64,000 nt of DNA, taken from assembly GCA_963732675.1 (NCBI GenBank), contig CAVTAJ010000005.1, positions 496,001 through 560,000 of the forward strand, read 5' to 3'. This document shows, piece by piece, positions 48,867-57,595 of this stretch. Numbering within the stretch: the first letter of the stretch is position 1; every line of letters starts with the position of its first letter. The notes under the pieces were generated by a model that was not told the DNA's origin, did no database searches, and saw only the letters and a list, made by a program, of their open reading frames with translations. Source of the DNA: JALNZF01 sp963732675 (GTDB lineage: Bacteria; Nitrospirota; UBA9217). The translations under genes were made by a program, and so were the position numbers.

Positions 48867-51800
48867 CTATGGTTCTTCTTTTTCACACATCATCTCATTC
48901 GGGCAATACCGGCACTTGTTTTCATCCCGCGGTTTGGCCGAGAAATCGCCGGCGCGGATGCCTTCGACTGCCTTGCGGGCCTTGTCCATGCTCTGTTTTA
49001 ATATCGCCTCAAATTCCTCTGCGCTTTTGGGGCTTGCCTTGGGTTTTGCCATTGGATGGTCATTGCGCGCTTCTTTATTAAAGAGCACCACATCCCGCGC
49101 CCCGCCCCCGGTCTTTCCGGCGAGGTCGTAATATGCCAGGCCGATGGGTTTCCGCAGGGGCACGGCGCGCCGTGCCCCAACCTGTTGCATTGCCATGACC
49201 GCGTAGACCGGGAGCTGGAAGATGTCCTGCTCGGCATTCATCTTCGGGAGGGGATAGCTGCCGGTCTTGTAATCCACGATGATAAAGTCCCCATTGCCGT
49301 CAACATCGATGCGGTCGATCTTTGCCGAGAGCTCGACTTCTTCGCCATTCGAAAGGACAAGACGGTATTGCCCGATCTTCTGCTCCAGATAGGCCGGCTT
49401 CATTCCCTGCTTCCAGAACGCTTCCTCTGCATCAAGGAACCGTTCAGCCATGACCGTGAGGAAGCGCTCTTTGTCTCTTCGGTTGCGGAACGTATCTGCT
49501 TCCTTATCAAAGGCGGAGTCGGCGAGCTTTCGTAAGAGCGCCTGCGCCTCATCTCGAGTCTCCCGAGTGACTGTCTTGTTCCATGAAAGGTAGAAGTTCC
49601 GCAGGATCGCATGGATCTTGCTGCCGCGGTCCAGGGGAGAAATATCCTCGGTCACCTCTTCGAGCGGCTCGATGCCGAGGACATGCCTGACATAGTATTG
49701 GTAAGGACAGTTGAGGTAGTCATCCAGCTCGGTAACCCAGAATTCGCGCTTCTGCTGCGGTACGACGGGTGAGGTCGGTTCCGCTGGTCGGTACTCGATC
49801 GCGGACCTGATCCCGGACAGTCCTTCGAGACCAGCATTCAGGATATCCTGTAAGCCGTTCATATTCCCTGACAGGCTTATCGCTTTTGCCAGCTCCGGTA
49901 TGCTGTGGCTTTCTTCAAGCTTCAGGCTGAACTGGATGTCGGATGTCTTCCCGATCCCGCGATTCAGCAGGCCGGATTTCTTGAGCGGGGTCAGCTCTTC
50001 CAGAAACGGTGACGGCACCACAGGCCGGTCGCCTTCGTTCTCAGGAAAGGTAAGCGTAACGGTCCCGGCAGAAAGGAGAAGACGATAAAAATGATACGCG
50101 GCGTTCAAGCGCGCCTTCTCGAGCGTTCTCACGCCCATGGTCTCGAGTGCCTGCTCGGGCAGGAAGATGTTCTGCGGCAGACGCTGGGGGAACTTGGCGT
50201 CAACGAGCCCGCCGAGATAGATCTCTTTCCACGGATGGCCCATGCTTTCTTCAATGCCCAGGACCTGGACACCGCCCTCATCTTCGGGGGGCACCTGGAA
50301 CCGGGTGTGCATGAAGGTCTTCTTGAGCAGGAACAGCCATTCGTTGAACGTGCAGGTATATTCCGGAAAGAGGTCGCCGGCCCGGCGAAGGGACGCGAGG
50401 GTATCGTTCAATTTCCTGTATGCCTGAAGATTGATATTCAAGGGGCCGTGAATTTTATCCACCCGCGCCGCGAGCCCTGACCAGGAGATGAGACCGTCAA
50501 GGCGCTCCATCCAGAGGGAAAGGGGAGATGCTTCTTTCGCGGCAAAGGGGTCGAGGGCAGCGAAAAGGTCCTTCAACGGTCCCGACAGGAGGTCCCTGCC
50601 GTCTTCTCCCCGGACATGATGCGTGAGCGCGGAGAGCAGCTTGTCCTTGCCGCCGGTTATCCTCCTGTCCCGCATGAGCCTGTCGAGTGCCGGGGCGATT
50701 GCCGGCTGCTCGCTGAATTTTATAAAGGGGGAACTGAAAATTCTGAGCAGCGACGGTCCGGAGAAGTCTTCCTGGAATGAGCGGAGGAGCGAGACCACCG
50801 CGGTTGACACCGGCGAGGTGCTGAGCTGCCTGCCGAGTGCGCGGTTGTAGGGGATGCCGTAATCATTGAAGATCTCTTCCACGAGCGGACCGTATTCATC
50901 AAGCGAGGGAAAGGCCACGAGAATGGAGTCCGGCACAATGCCGTTCTTCAATGACCGTTTCACCATTCCCGCGATCATCGACACTTCCTCGCGGGTATTG
51001 ATTGTCGAGAGCAGGTTGATCGTCTTTGAAAAGGTCGATGGGGAAGGAGCGTTCTGTATTGTCTCAGAGAAAGGTTTGTCCGAGAACACGGTTGATGCAA
51101 GGAACCGGTCGTCGTTGTTCATGCCGGCACGGCCGGCTTTCGGCGCGATCCCGACGGCTGAGATGAAGTCTTTCGTTATCCTGAGAGGGTGGGACTCTCC
51201 GGCGCGTTCAAGCAGGTCCAGCGATGGCGCATCCACCAGGTATGCGCAGTCGCCGCATTCAACCATCTTGCGCAGAATGTCCGCTTCAAGCCTGCCCGTG
51301 TCCTGGATCCCGTCGATGACGATCCGGGAATAGTGTGCGAGCCATGCGGGGTCGAAGCGGTCGCGCAGATGGGCGCGCATGCCTGCCGGGTCGGTCAGGC
51401 CGCGTTTCTCCAGGAGGGCGGTATACCGGGTATAGACATCGATAAGCAGCCTGACCTGGGGCTTGTCGAAAAACTCGGCATCCTTGATCTTGAGGGAAAG
51501 GTCAGCGGGCATCACGCCTGCCGCGGAAAGTTGTTCGATCATCTTCGCGAGCGCGGCAGAGAGAGAAGGCGCGAGCAGGTCCGGACTCTGGTTGAAAAGA
51601 GAACCGTTGATGAGGCGCTCCTTGACCAGACCCTCGAGCAGGAACAATCTGCTGTTCTCGTCCATGAGCCGCGGGCCATTGAGGGAGGAGTAGAGCTTCT
51701 CGAAGAACTGATGGAGCGTCTGGATCTCGGGCTGAACGAGTGCTGACGAACCTTTGCGATGAACGAGATCGAGGAACAGCCTGCCATACATCCGCTTCAT

Positions 51801-51935
51801 ACGAGACGAGGGCACGAGGATCAGAACATCGTTATAGATAAACGGCGGCACGTTTCTGGATGCAATAAGTTCCTCCAGAATGCGGGTTTTTTCCATCCAG
51901 CCCGCGTCCCCATATGGCAGTATGATGCATTTCAT
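48867..51935 (-). CDS. addB: AddB nuclease subunit with Fe-S cluster
   Basis: The partner of AddA, 1022 residues, cytoplasmic. Its N-terminal half is a degenerate helicase fold (VLILVPSSRMKRMYGRLFLD takes the place of the Walker loop). The C-terminal nuclease has the PD-(D/E)XK pieces ELSAKIDRIDVDGNGDFIIVDYK. Four cysteines typical of AddB clamp a [4Fe-4S] cluster: YLNCPYQYYV upstream, and CRYCPNEMMC near the end (C-x2-C-x5-C). The frame is intact over 3 kb, in contrast to many neighbours. The start is the ATG of MKCIILPYGD; the longer frame upstream is AT-rich and unlikely to be coding. It is divergent from the ferredoxin gene. Confidence 0.93.
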   Translation of the reverse strand: MKCIILPYGDAGWMEKTRILEELIASRNVPPFIYNDVLILVPSSRMKRMYGRLFLDLVHRKGSSALVQPEIQTLHQFFEKLYSSLNGPRLMDENSRLFLLEGLVKERLINGSLFNQSPDLLAPSLSAALAKMIEQLSAAGVMPADLSLKIKDAEFFDKPQVRLLIDVYTRYTALLEKRGLTDPAGMRAHLRDRFDPAWLAHYSRIVIDGIQDTGRLEADILRKMVECGDCAYLVDAPSLDLLERAGESHPLRITKDFISAVGIAPKAGRAGMNNDDRFLASTVFSDKPFSETIQNAPSPSTFSKTINLLSTINTREEVSMIAGMVKRSLKNGIVPDSILVAFPSLDEYGPLVEEIFNDYGIPYNRALGRQLSTSPVSTAVVSLLRSFQEDFSGPSLLRIFSSPFIKFSEQPAIAPALDRLMRDRRITGGKDKLLSALTHHVRGEDGRDLLSGPLKDLFAALDPFAAKEASPLSLWMERLDGLISWSGLAARVDKIHGPLNINLQAYRKLNDTLASLRRAGDLFPEYTCTFNEWLFLLKKTFMHTRFQVPPEDEGGVQVLGIEESMGHPWKEIYLGGLVDAKFPQRLPQNIFLPEQALETMGVRTLEKARLNAAYHFYRLLLSAGTVTLTFPENEGDRPVVPSPFLEELTPLKKSGLLNRGIGKTSDIQFSLKLEESHSIPELAKAISLSGNMNGLQDILNAGLEGLSGIRSAIEYRPAEPTSPVVPQQKREFWVTELDDYLNCPYQYYVRHVLGIEPLEEVTEDISPLDRGSKIHAILRNFYLSWNKTVTRETRDEAQALLRKLADSAFDKEADTFRNRRDKERFLTVMAERFLDAEEAFWKQGMKPAYLEQKIGQYRLVLSNGEEVELSAKIDRIDVDGNGDFIIVDYKTGSYPLPKMNAEQDIFQLPVYAVMAMQQVGARRAVPLRKPIGLAYYDLAGKTGGGARDVVLFNKEARNDHPMAKPKASPKSAEEFEAILKQSMDKARKAVEGIRAGDFSAKPRDENKCRYCPNEMMCEKEEP

Positions 51936-52064
51936 CGCCCGGTGATTATGCCACAAGTCCTGTAAATAGACAATGATTTCGAGATCAATGATAAGAGTGA
52001 TTGTATGAACCAGGAGGTTTTGCTGAAAGATTGTGCCGGACATTCTCTAACGGAGTAAAAAATA

Positions 52065-52093
52065 TTGACAATGATTAGTGCATGGTCTATTAT
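52065..52093 (+). promoter_or_regulatory. sigma70-type promoter for the ferredoxin-thioredoxin pair
   Basis: TTGACA (52065-52070), 17-base spacer, TATTAT (52088-52093). The ferredoxin start codon lies only 15 bases after the -10 element, so the leader is very short. Confidence 0.75.
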
Positions 52094-52108
52094 TGAAACA
52101 ACTGTTAT

Positions 52109-52306
52109 ATGCAGTATCGAATCACGGAAAATAGATGCACCGGATGCGGGACTTGTCTGGATGTGTGTCCTACCGAGGCGATCAAGATGCAGGACGGGCG
52201 TGCGGTCATTACGATGGAATGTATCGACTGCGGAGCCTGTCCGCGTGTCTGCCCCGAAGGCGCGATCAAGCAGGAGCTTCCCGCATCTGTCAAAAATTCG
52301 CGATAA
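52109..52306 (+). CDS. 2[4Fe-4S] ferredoxin
   Basis: A 65-residue electron carrier. The two cluster motifs are CTGCGTCLDVCP (residues 10-21) and CIDCGACPRVCP (about 38-49), each C-x2-C-x2-C-x3-C-P. It starts so close to the promoter that the mRNA may have almost no leader. It is 21 bases ahead of trxA and forms a two-gene unit with it. It could be a partner of Rnf or of a thioredoxin-reducing enzyme; that is inference. The frame is intact. Confidence 0.93.
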   Translation: MQYRITENRCTGCGTCLDVCPTEAIKMQDGRAVITMECIDCGACPRVCPEGAIKQELPASVKNSR

Positions 52307-52327
52307 AAGGGTTTGAAGGAGGTTGTA

Positions 52328-52663
52328 ATGGCTGAAGCGGTGACGAGTGCAACATGGGAGCAGGAAGTACTGAAGGCATCGGAGCTTGTACTGGTGGACT
52401 TTTGGGCTGTCTGGTGCGGGCCGTGCAGGATGGTTGCGCCGATCGTTGACGAGATCGCGAAGGAATACGAGGGCAAGCTAAAGGTCAGGAAACTGAACAC
52501 GGACGAGAACCCGGACATCGCCGGCAAGTACCGCATCATGGGCATCCCGACCCTCATGTTCTTTAAGGGCGGCCAGACCGTGGACCAGGTGGTCGGCGCC
52601 GTGCCCAAGGCCCAGCTCAAAGTCAAGGTGGACAACACTGCTCGCGAAATAGGCGTGGTCTGA
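52328..52663 (+). CDS. trxA: thioredoxin
   Basis: A 111-residue cytoplasmic disulfide reductase. The active site is DFWAVWCGPCRMVAPIVDEIA with Cys-Gly-Pro-Cys, and GIPTLMFFKGG carries the cis-proline. The site GAAGGAGG precedes the ATG. It follows the ferredoxin gene by 21 bases and is closed by an intrinsic terminator. Coupling with a ferredoxin gene suggests ferredoxin-dependent reduction, but no reductase gene is present here. The frame is intact. Confidence 0.95.
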   Translation: MAEAVTSATWEQEVLKASELVLVDFWAVWCGPCRMVAPIVDEIAKEYEGKLKVRKLNTDENPDIAGKYRIMGIPTLMFFKGGQTVDQVVGAVPKAQLKVKVDNTAREIGVV

Positions 52664-52712
52664 GCGTTGCCGGATACCGGTGTGAACGGTCGAATATATT
52701 GTTGTCAGATCG

Positions 52713-52742
52713 ACTGCCCGTCTTTGGCGGGCAGTTTTTGTT
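52713..52742 (+). terminator. terminator after trxA
   Basis: CTGCCCG, loop TCTTTGG, CGGGCAG followed by TTTTTG. Confidence 0.85.
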
Positions 52743-52770
52743 TGACCTTCTGCTTGAAAAGGAGCTGTTG

Positions 52771-53263
52771 ATGTTGAAGAGATTCGTCATTCCAGCCATC
52801 GTCGTGATGGCGTTGGCAGCCGGGTGCACTGACAAGGGCGCGCAACCGGGCTCTCTCGCTGCTCCCGATTTTACTCTCCAGGACATGGGCGGGAAAACCG
52901 TCAAACTGTCGGACCAAAAAGGCAAGGTTGTGCTGCTTGAGTTCTGGGCCACCTGGTGCCCCCCCTGCCGCGCGGCTGTCCCGGGTCTTGAACAATTGCA
53001 CAAGGCTTATAAGGACAAGGGATTAGTGGTGCTCGCTGTGTCAATGGACCAGGGCGGCTGTGGATGAGGTAAAGTCATTTGTTGCTGAGCAGCATATTAC
53101 CTATACGGTTCTGAAAGGAACCGATGCTGTTGCAGAGCAATACCAGGTGCGCTCGATCCCCATGACGCTGATACTGAATAAAGAAGGCAAGATATCCAGG
53201 CGATATCTCGGCATGGGCAACGACGAGGAACTGGAAAAGGACGTCAAAGCCGTATTGCAATGA
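52771..53263 (+). CDS. TlpA/ResA-like thioredoxin lipoprotein, frameshifted
   Basis: A membrane-anchored extracytoplasmic thioredoxin of about 164 residues, probably a disulfide reductant for cytochrome c maturation or a similar process. Lipoprotein signal MLKRFVIPAIVVMALAAGC, then APDFTLQDMGGKTVKLSDQKGK, active site EFWATWCPPCRAAVPGLEQL, and after a frameshift near 53055 VDEVKSFVAEQHITYTVL with the cis-proline RSIPMTLILNKEG. Removing one G (QGAVDEVKSF) restores the frame. The site AAAAGGAG precedes the ATG. The TGA created by the shift is not at a Cys position, so selenocysteine is not indicated. Confidence 0.88.
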
Positions 53264-53329
53264 AATGAGGACCAGCCGCAACACTGACCGGTATCTAGTT
53301 GATCCTGAACCTTTCACAATTGACAAAGT

Positions 53330-53446
53330 TGTATAAAGCCCTATCTCACACAAAGCCACGAAGTCACAAAGAGGTAATCCCTTAAGGTATCGATTTAATT
53401 TTCTTCGTGATCTCTGTGTCTCAGTGTGGCCCTCTTCTTGGCCATC
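53330..53446. repeat. 'AAAGCCACGAAGTCACAAAG' palindrome
   Basis: CACAAAGCCACGAAGTCACAAAG on the left, CTTCGTGATCTCTGTGTCTCAGTGTGGC on the right: an imperfect palindrome of the CACAGAG family. The rest of 53264-53567 contains no gene. Confidence 0.65.
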
Positions 53447-53567
53447 GCGTGAAAATCGACTTTTTATTGAGTCCATGACTGTTGACTCCCTCACCAATCA
53501 AAGCAATTCGCTGTTTCGATTATGAATGTGCCGTTGGCATGATCATGGACATTTTCTTTTTTCGGGG

Positions 53568-53596
53568 TTGACAACACGCGGGCCCGTCGCTATAAT
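53568..53596 (+). promoter_or_regulatory. consensus sigma70 promoter for tRNA-Gly
   Basis: TTGACA (53568-53573), 17-base spacer, TATAAT (53591-53596): a perfect match at both hexamers. The tRNA starts 14 bases downstream. Confidence 0.9.
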
Positions 53597-53610
53597 GACT
53601 TTCAAAAAAA

Positions 53611-53686
53611 GCGGGCGTAGCTCAGTTGGTAGAGTACAAGCTTCCCAAGCTTGGTGTCGCGGGTTCGAATCCCGTCGCCCGCTCCA
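53611..53686 (+). tRNA. tRNA-Gly (anticodon CCC)
   Basis: A 76-base cloverleaf with acceptor GCGGGCG/CGCCCGC, anticodon stem CAAGC/GCTTG, loop TTCCCAA (anticodon CCC) and encoded CCA. Confidence 0.96.
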
Positions 53687-53690
53687 TAAA

Positions 53691-53767
53691 GCAGACGACA
53701 GAGAGCGGAATACAGACAACAGCCGGCAGGCGTCATGAGAAAAAATAAATTTCAGTCTGTCGTCTGC
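53691..53767. repeat. 12-bp perfect inverted repeat after tRNA-Gly
   Basis: GCAGACGACAGA (53691-53702) and TCTGTCGTCTGC (53756-53767) are exact reverse complements around a 53-base AT-rich middle. Similar GACAGAGGTCAG words occur at the 3' end of thiC (60716-60750). Confidence 0.6.
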
Positions 53768-53797
53768 GTCAGTGCTCCGCATATCTGATGAGTTTGA

Positions 53798-53828
53798 CCC
53801 CTCCTGATAAAACAGGCGGGGCTTTTTT
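53798..53828 (+). terminator. terminator between tRNA-Gly and cobU
   Basis: CCCCTCCTG, loop ATAAAA, CAGGCGGGG (one mismatch) followed by six T. Confidence 0.8.
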
Positions 53829-53850
53829 GTCCACGAACCATCGCGTTATC

Positions 53851-54372
53851 ATGTCTAACAAAATATACTTCATCACCGGCGGGGCACGGTCCGGGAAGTC
53901 GGCATTTGCGGAGAAGCTGGCGAACGGCCTGACGGGTCAGCGGGCGTACCTCGCCACGGCGCAGGCGCTCGATCCCGAGATGGCCGCGAGGATCGAGAAG
54001 CACCGCAAAGACCGCGGCATCGCATGGGACACCTATGAGGAGCCGCTTGCGGTGGCGGAGCTGCTGAAGAAGCTTTCCGGCCGCTATGACGTGGTGCTTC
54101 TCGACTGCCTCACCCTCTGGCTGAGCAACGTCATGGCCCACACGGATGGCGACGGTGCTGTCTCTTCCCGCGCGGATGAACTGGTGACAGCGATGCAGGG
54201 TTTTGACGGCGCCTGCATCATTGTGTCCAATGAGGTGGGGCTTGGCATCGTGCCGGACAACCCCCTTGCAAGAAAGTTCCGCGACTTTGCGGGCATGCTG
54301 AACCAGAAAGTGGCGCGTTTTGCCGATGAGGTGTATTTTACCGCATCGGGAATTCCGATGAAGATAAAATAA
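53851..54372 (+). CDS. cobU: adenosylcobinamide kinase / adenosylcobinamide-phosphate guanylyltransferase
   Basis: A bifunctional enzyme of the nucleotide-loop assembly of cobalamin: it phosphorylates adenosylcobinamide and then attaches GMP. It has 173 residues, standard length. The P-loop is FITGGARSGKSAFAEKLA. The guanylyl-accepting His region is IEKHRKDRGIAWDTYEEP, and VLLDCLTLWLSNVM and IVSNEVGLGIVPDNPLARKFRDFAG are conserved. It heads the cobU-cobT-cobS-cobC block. No cobalamin riboswitch is seen upstream. The ribosome site is weak. The frame is intact. Confidence 0.95.
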   Translation: MSNKIYFITGGARSGKSAFAEKLANGLTGQRAYLATAQALDPEMAARIEKHRKDRGIAWDTYEEPLAVAELLKKLSGRYDVVLLDCLTLWLSNVMAHTDGDGAVSSRADELVTAMQGFDGACIIVSNEVGLGIVPDNPLARKFRDFAGMLNQKVARFADEVYFTASGIPMKIK

Positions 54373-54409
54373 AACAATTAGTAACTAAAATAAAATTCTA
54401 CTCAAAACA

Positions 54410-54532
54410 GCGAGAATATTTGCCGCAGAGCGCACAGAGGGCACAGAGAACGTCTTGAAAGCAGTTTAGAAATATACCGTTTTTCGCTTCTCTCGTGTTC
54501 TCGGTTACCTCTGTGGCTAAAAGCTTTCCGGC
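54410..54532. repeat. 'GCCGCAGAGCGCACAGAGG' palindrome between cobU and cobT
   Basis: GCCGCAGAGCGCACAGAGGG and TCGGTTACCTCTGTGGC form the arms of a copy of the CACAGAG family. It fills the junction. Confidence 0.65.
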
Positions 54533-54558
54533 TTGTCCGGATCGGGAGGGAAAATACA

Positions 54559-55632
54559 ATGGGAAAACTGCAGGAAGTACTGAACAAGATCCAACCCGTC
54601 GACACATCGCGCACTAATGCGGTCCAGGCGCAGCTCGATAACCTGACGAAGCCGCAGGGGAGCCTCGGCCGGCTCGAAGAACTCGCCAGGAAATACTGTC
54701 TTATCACGGGCAGGGACAAGCCGACGATCCGGAACAAGATCATCTTCACCTTTGCCGGCGATCATGGAGTGACCGAGGAGGGTGTCAGCGCATTCCCCAA
54801 AGAGGTAACGCCCCAGATGGTCCTTAACTTCATCCGCGGCGGCGCCGCGGTGAATGTGCTTGCAAAGCACGTGGGCGCAAGGGTGATCGTGGTCGATATG
54901 GGCGTTGATCACGATTTCGAGCCCATGGAAGGGCTGGAGATCAGAAAGATCGGGCGCGGCACGCGGAACATGACCAAGGGCCCGGCCATGACGCGCGACG
55001 AAGCGGAGCGGGCAGTGCTTGCCGGCGTCGAACTGGTGGAAAAATACAAAGAAGGCCTCGATCTGCTCGGGACAGGGGACATGGGCATCGGGAACACGAC
55101 GCCGTCATCAGCGATCGTGTCCGTGATCACGGGCACGGACGCGGGAAACGTCACGGGCCGCGGCACGGGCATCGATGACCGCTCTCTCCAGAACAAGGTC
55201 GCGATCATCAAAAAAGCGATCGCGATGAACGATCCGGACCCCAAAGACGCGCTTGACGTGCTCGCCAAGGTCGGCGGATACGAGATCGCGGGCATCGCGG
55301 GTCTTGTGCTCGGCGCCGCCCTGTATCGGATCCCCGTGGTTATCGACGGGTTCATCTCGACCGCGGGCGCGCTCATTGCCGCGGAACTGAACCCCCTGGT
55401 CAAAGGATACATGATCGCCGCGCACCAGTCCGTGGAGATCGGCCACCGGAAGATGCTTGAACATCTGGAGCAGGTACCGCTCCTGGATCTGAACCTCAGG
55501 CTCGGAGAGGGTACAGGCGCCGCCCTCGGAATGTCGCTCGTTGAAGCAGGCGTAAAGATCCTCGGCGAGATGGCGACGTTCGGGGATGCGGGCGTGGCGG
55601 AGAAGAGCGAAAGTGAGAAGGTGGGACGTTAG
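54559..55632 (+). CDS. cobT: nicotinate-nucleotide-dimethylbenzimidazole phosphoribosyltransferase
   Basis: It activates the lower-ligand base (dimethylbenzimidazole or another) to alpha-ribazole phosphate for cobalamin. 357 residues. Conserved stretches are LTKPQGSLGRLEELA, FAGDHGVTEEGVSAFPKEVTPQMV, GDMGIGNTTPSSAI, GFISTAGALIAAELNP and LRLGEGTGAALGMSLVEA, the last with the catalytic glutamate (GEGTGA). A GGGAGGG site precedes the ATG. The frame is intact. No bluB or bza gene for making the base lies nearby. Confidence 0.97.
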   Translation: MGKLQEVLNKIQPVDTSRTNAVQAQLDNLTKPQGSLGRLEELARKYCLITGRDKPTIRNKIIFTFAGDHGVTEEGVSAFPKEVTPQMVLNFIRGGAAVNVLAKHVGARVIVVDMGVDHDFEPMEGLEIRKIGRGTRNMTKGPAMTRDEAERAVLAGVELVEKYKEGLDLLGTGDMGIGNTTPSSAIVSVITGTDAGNVTGRGTGIDDRSLQNKVAIIKKAIAMNDPDPKDALDVLAKVGGYEIAGIAGLVLGAALYRIPVVIDGFISTAGALIAAELNPLVKGYMIAAHQSVEIGHRKMLEHLEQVPLLDLNLRLGEGTGAALGMSLVEAGVKILGEMATFGDAGVAEKSESEKVGR

Positions 55633-55669
55633 TTGAACTATAATCAAACTTTTCCGGGCCAGAAACTAA

Positions 55670-55910
55670 GTAACCAAATTCTATTCAAAACGGCAAGGAT
55701 GTTTCGCGCAATGGCCAAGAAGAGGGCCACACTGAGCCGTACCCTGCTGTTGCCCCCTGCTCTTGCGATAGCGCGGGGACAAGCCATAATACGGGCATAA
55801 ACTAAGCTCGCAAAGAAGGGCTAAATTAGTTGTTTCATAAAAACCAAGACCTAACGGTTTTCTTGGCGTCCTTGGCGTTTTTGCGAGAGACGCTTTTCGG
55901 TTTTGAACTT
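55670..55910. repeat. repeat-filled junction between cobT and cobS
   Basis: TTCTATTCAAAACGGCAAGGATG resembles the start of the cobU-cobT repeat (TTCTACTCAAAACAGCGAGAATA); GGCCAAGAAGAGGGCCACACTGAG repeats words of the 53330-53446 element. CGGTTTTCTTGGCGTCCTTGGCG is the other arm. About 330 bases in all, no gene. Confidence 0.55.
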
Positions 55911-55961
55911 TCGGTTCAGGTCTGTCCGGGTCAGGAAGGCCCCAAAGGCGGTTAACGAGCG

Positions 55962-56732
55962 ATGCTTAAAAATTTCATCACAGCTTTGCAATTTCTTACC
56001 ATCGTCACCGTGAAGAAGGACCACGACGTCGCGGAAGGGGACCTGGCGAAGTCCATGGTCTATTTCCCGGTGGTCGGTTTTCTGATCGGATTTCTCCTGG
56101 TCAACGCGGACAAGGCGTTCGCCCTGATCGCCCTGCCCCAGCCCATTGCCACGCTCCTGCTTATCATCATCTCGGTCATCATCACCCGGGCCATCCATAT
56201 CGACGGCCTGGCCGATACCCTCGACGGATTGATGGGCGGAAGCAACCATTCCTCCCGGCTTGCCATCATGCAGGACAGCAGGCTCGGGACCGCCGGGGCG
56301 CTCGGCATCTTCTTCGTCCTGTTCATGAAATATCTGTGCCTCAACAGCCTCTTTGAAAGCGACAGGATCGGCGCACTGCTGGTTGCACCGGTAGTGGCAC
56401 GATGGGCGCAGACGCTCATGGTGTTCAACGCGGAATACGGACGCGAGCGCGGCATGGGCAAGGCCTTTGTGGGACATCTCAGGTCAAGCGGCCTGGCCGC
56501 CACTTCCGCCCTGGCCATCTGTTTGTCGGCATTCGTGGTCGTGCGGCTGGACGCACGTTCCATTGTCCTTTTTTTCATCCTGATCTGCGGCGTTGTGCTG
56601 CTTACGTATCTCGGGAAGCGTTACCTTGTCCGAAAACTCGGCGGGGTGACGGGTGACGCGATCGGCGCGATGAGCGAACTGAACGAGGTGCTTGTACTCC
56701 TCCTGTTTGTGATATTCTCGAGCGGAACTTAG
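55962..56732 (+). CDS. cobS: adenosylcobinamide-GDP ribazoletransferase (cobalamin synthase)
   Basis: The last step of cobalamin assembly, joining adenosylcobinamide-GDP and alpha-ribazole (phosphate), by an inner-membrane enzyme. 256 residues with about seven helices. The active-site motif is ITRAIHIDGLADTLDGLMGG near residue 70. FPVVGFLIG at the start and GGVTGDAIGAMSELNEV near the end are also typical. It ends four bases before cobC. The frame is intact. Confidence 0.96.
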   Translation: MLKNFITALQFLTIVTVKKDHDVAEGDLAKSMVYFPVVGFLIGFLLVNADKAFALIALPQPIATLLLIIISVIITRAIHIDGLADTLDGLMGGSNHSSRLAIMQDSRLGTAGALGIFFVLFMKYLCLNSLFESDRIGALLVAPVVARWAQTLMVFNAEYGRERGMGKAFVGHLRSSGLAATSALAICLSAFVVVRLDARSIVLFFILICGVVLLTYLGKRYLVRKLGGVTGDAIGAMSELNEVLVLLLFVIFSSGT

Positions 56733-56736
56733 GATC

Positions 56737-57333
56737 ATGCCGACCAGGGTTTACCTTATGCGCCACGGCGAGGTGACGAACAACGGCGAGAAGCGCTACA
56801 ACGGCCACATCGACATCGATATCACGCAGACGGGCATCGACCAGATGCACCGTCTCGCGGGGCTGCTCGAGGGAAAGAGCATCGTTGCGGTCTATTCGAG
56901 CGATCTCATCCGCTCGAAGAAGGGCGCCGAGATCATCTCACGCCGTGTCGGCATTTCCTCCACCCCGCTTCGGGAACTCCGGGAGCGGAGCGTGGGCGCG
57001 TGGGAAGGGCTGACCGCGGATGAGATCAAGGCCCGCTTTCCCGAGCAATACGCGGCGTGGCGGGAGGACCTGCTCAATTATCGCCCGCCCGGCGGAGAGT
57101 GTCTCGTCGATGTAAGCGCGCGGATACTGCCGGTGTTCAAACGGCTGGTAGAATCCCATCCGGAGCAGGAGATCGCGATGCTCCTCCACGGCGGCGTGAA
57201 CCGGGTCATCCTGGCAGACGCGCTCGGCATGGACCTGATGAACCTGTTCAGGATCGACCAGGCATTCGGTGCTCTCAATATCATTGAATATCATGACGAC
57301 GGCATGGCCGTGGTCAAACTGCTGAACGGGTAA
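56737..57333 (+). CDS. cobC: histidine phosphatase, alpha-ribazole phosphatase type
   Basis: A phosphoglycerate-mutase-like phosphatase of 198 residues that probably removes the 5'-phosphate of alpha-ribazole phosphate or of the final cobalamin phosphate. The catalytic histidine is in YLMRHGEVTNNG (RHG, His about 10), the second His in MLLHGGVNRV. SSDLIRSKKGAEII and LRERSVGAWEGLTADEI complete the pocket. Position, four bases after cobS, supports the CobC role; a general phosphatase cannot be excluded. The frame is intact. Confidence 0.9.
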   Translation: MPTRVYLMRHGEVTNNGEKRYNGHIDIDITQTGIDQMHRLAGLLEGKSIVAVYSSDLIRSKKGAEIISRRVGISSTPLRELRERSVGAWEGLTADEIKARFPEQYAAWREDLLNYRPPGGECLVDVSARILPVFKRLVESHPEQEIAMLLHGGVNRVILADALGMDLMNLFRIDQAFGALNIIEYHDDGMAVVKLLNG

Positions 57334-57360
57334 AAGTGCCGCAACGGTCCGCAAAAGCTA

Positions 57361-57389
57361 TTGACATTGGTCCTGTCGTGCAGTATTGT
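57361..57389 (+). promoter_or_regulatory. promoter of the thi operon
   Basis: TTGACA (57361-57366), 17-base spacer, TATTGT (57384-57389), just ahead of the TPP riboswitch. Confidence 0.75.
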
Positions 57390-57397
57390 ACCGACAC

Positions 57398-57486
57398 AGA
57401 AAGCTGGGGGAGCCGATCGGCTGAGAGTCCTTTGAAGGACGACCCTTAGAACCTGATCCGGGTAGTGCCGGCGTAGGGAAGGCGAG
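57398..57486 (+). promoter_or_regulatory. TPP riboswitch (THI element)
   Basis: All hallmarks of the thi box are present in order: GGGGGAGCC, GGCTGAGAG, a variable P3 stem (TCCTTTGAAGGA), ACCCTTAGAACCTGATCCGG, and GTAGTGCCGGCGTAGGGAAGG. When thiamine diphosphate binds, it should turn off the thiSGEC operon, here most likely through the terminator at 57511-57539. Confidence 0.95.
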
Positions 57487-57510
57487 TATATCACCATCGA
57501 AAACCTTTCG

Positions 57511-57539
57511 AGCCGTATCTTCCGGATACGGCTTTTTTT
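57511..57539 (+). terminator. terminator of the TPP riboswitch
   Basis: AGCCGTATC, loop TTCCG, GATACGGCT (ends share bases) followed by seven T. It lies 25 bases after the aptamer and before thiS, the right place for a ligand-controlled attenuator. Confidence 0.88.
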
Positions 57540-57595
57540 GCGTTCAGGAAGGTGTGATCCCTTTTGCCTGAATGGGCAGCAGGAGGAAGATACGA

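Noticed and set aside
53050..53070. TGA stop in the TlpA-like gene as a second selenocysteine codon
   Set aside because: The TGA appears only because of a one-base shift; it is not at a cysteine position, and removing one G restores the family sequence.
53690..53850. Cobalamin riboswitch ahead of cobU
   Set aside because: The conserved B12-box words are absent; the region holds an inverted repeat and a terminator only.
53330..55910. Clustered CACAGAG repeats as a CRISPR array
   Set aside because: The units are inverted and unequal, with no regular repeat-spacer spacing and no cas gene nearby.
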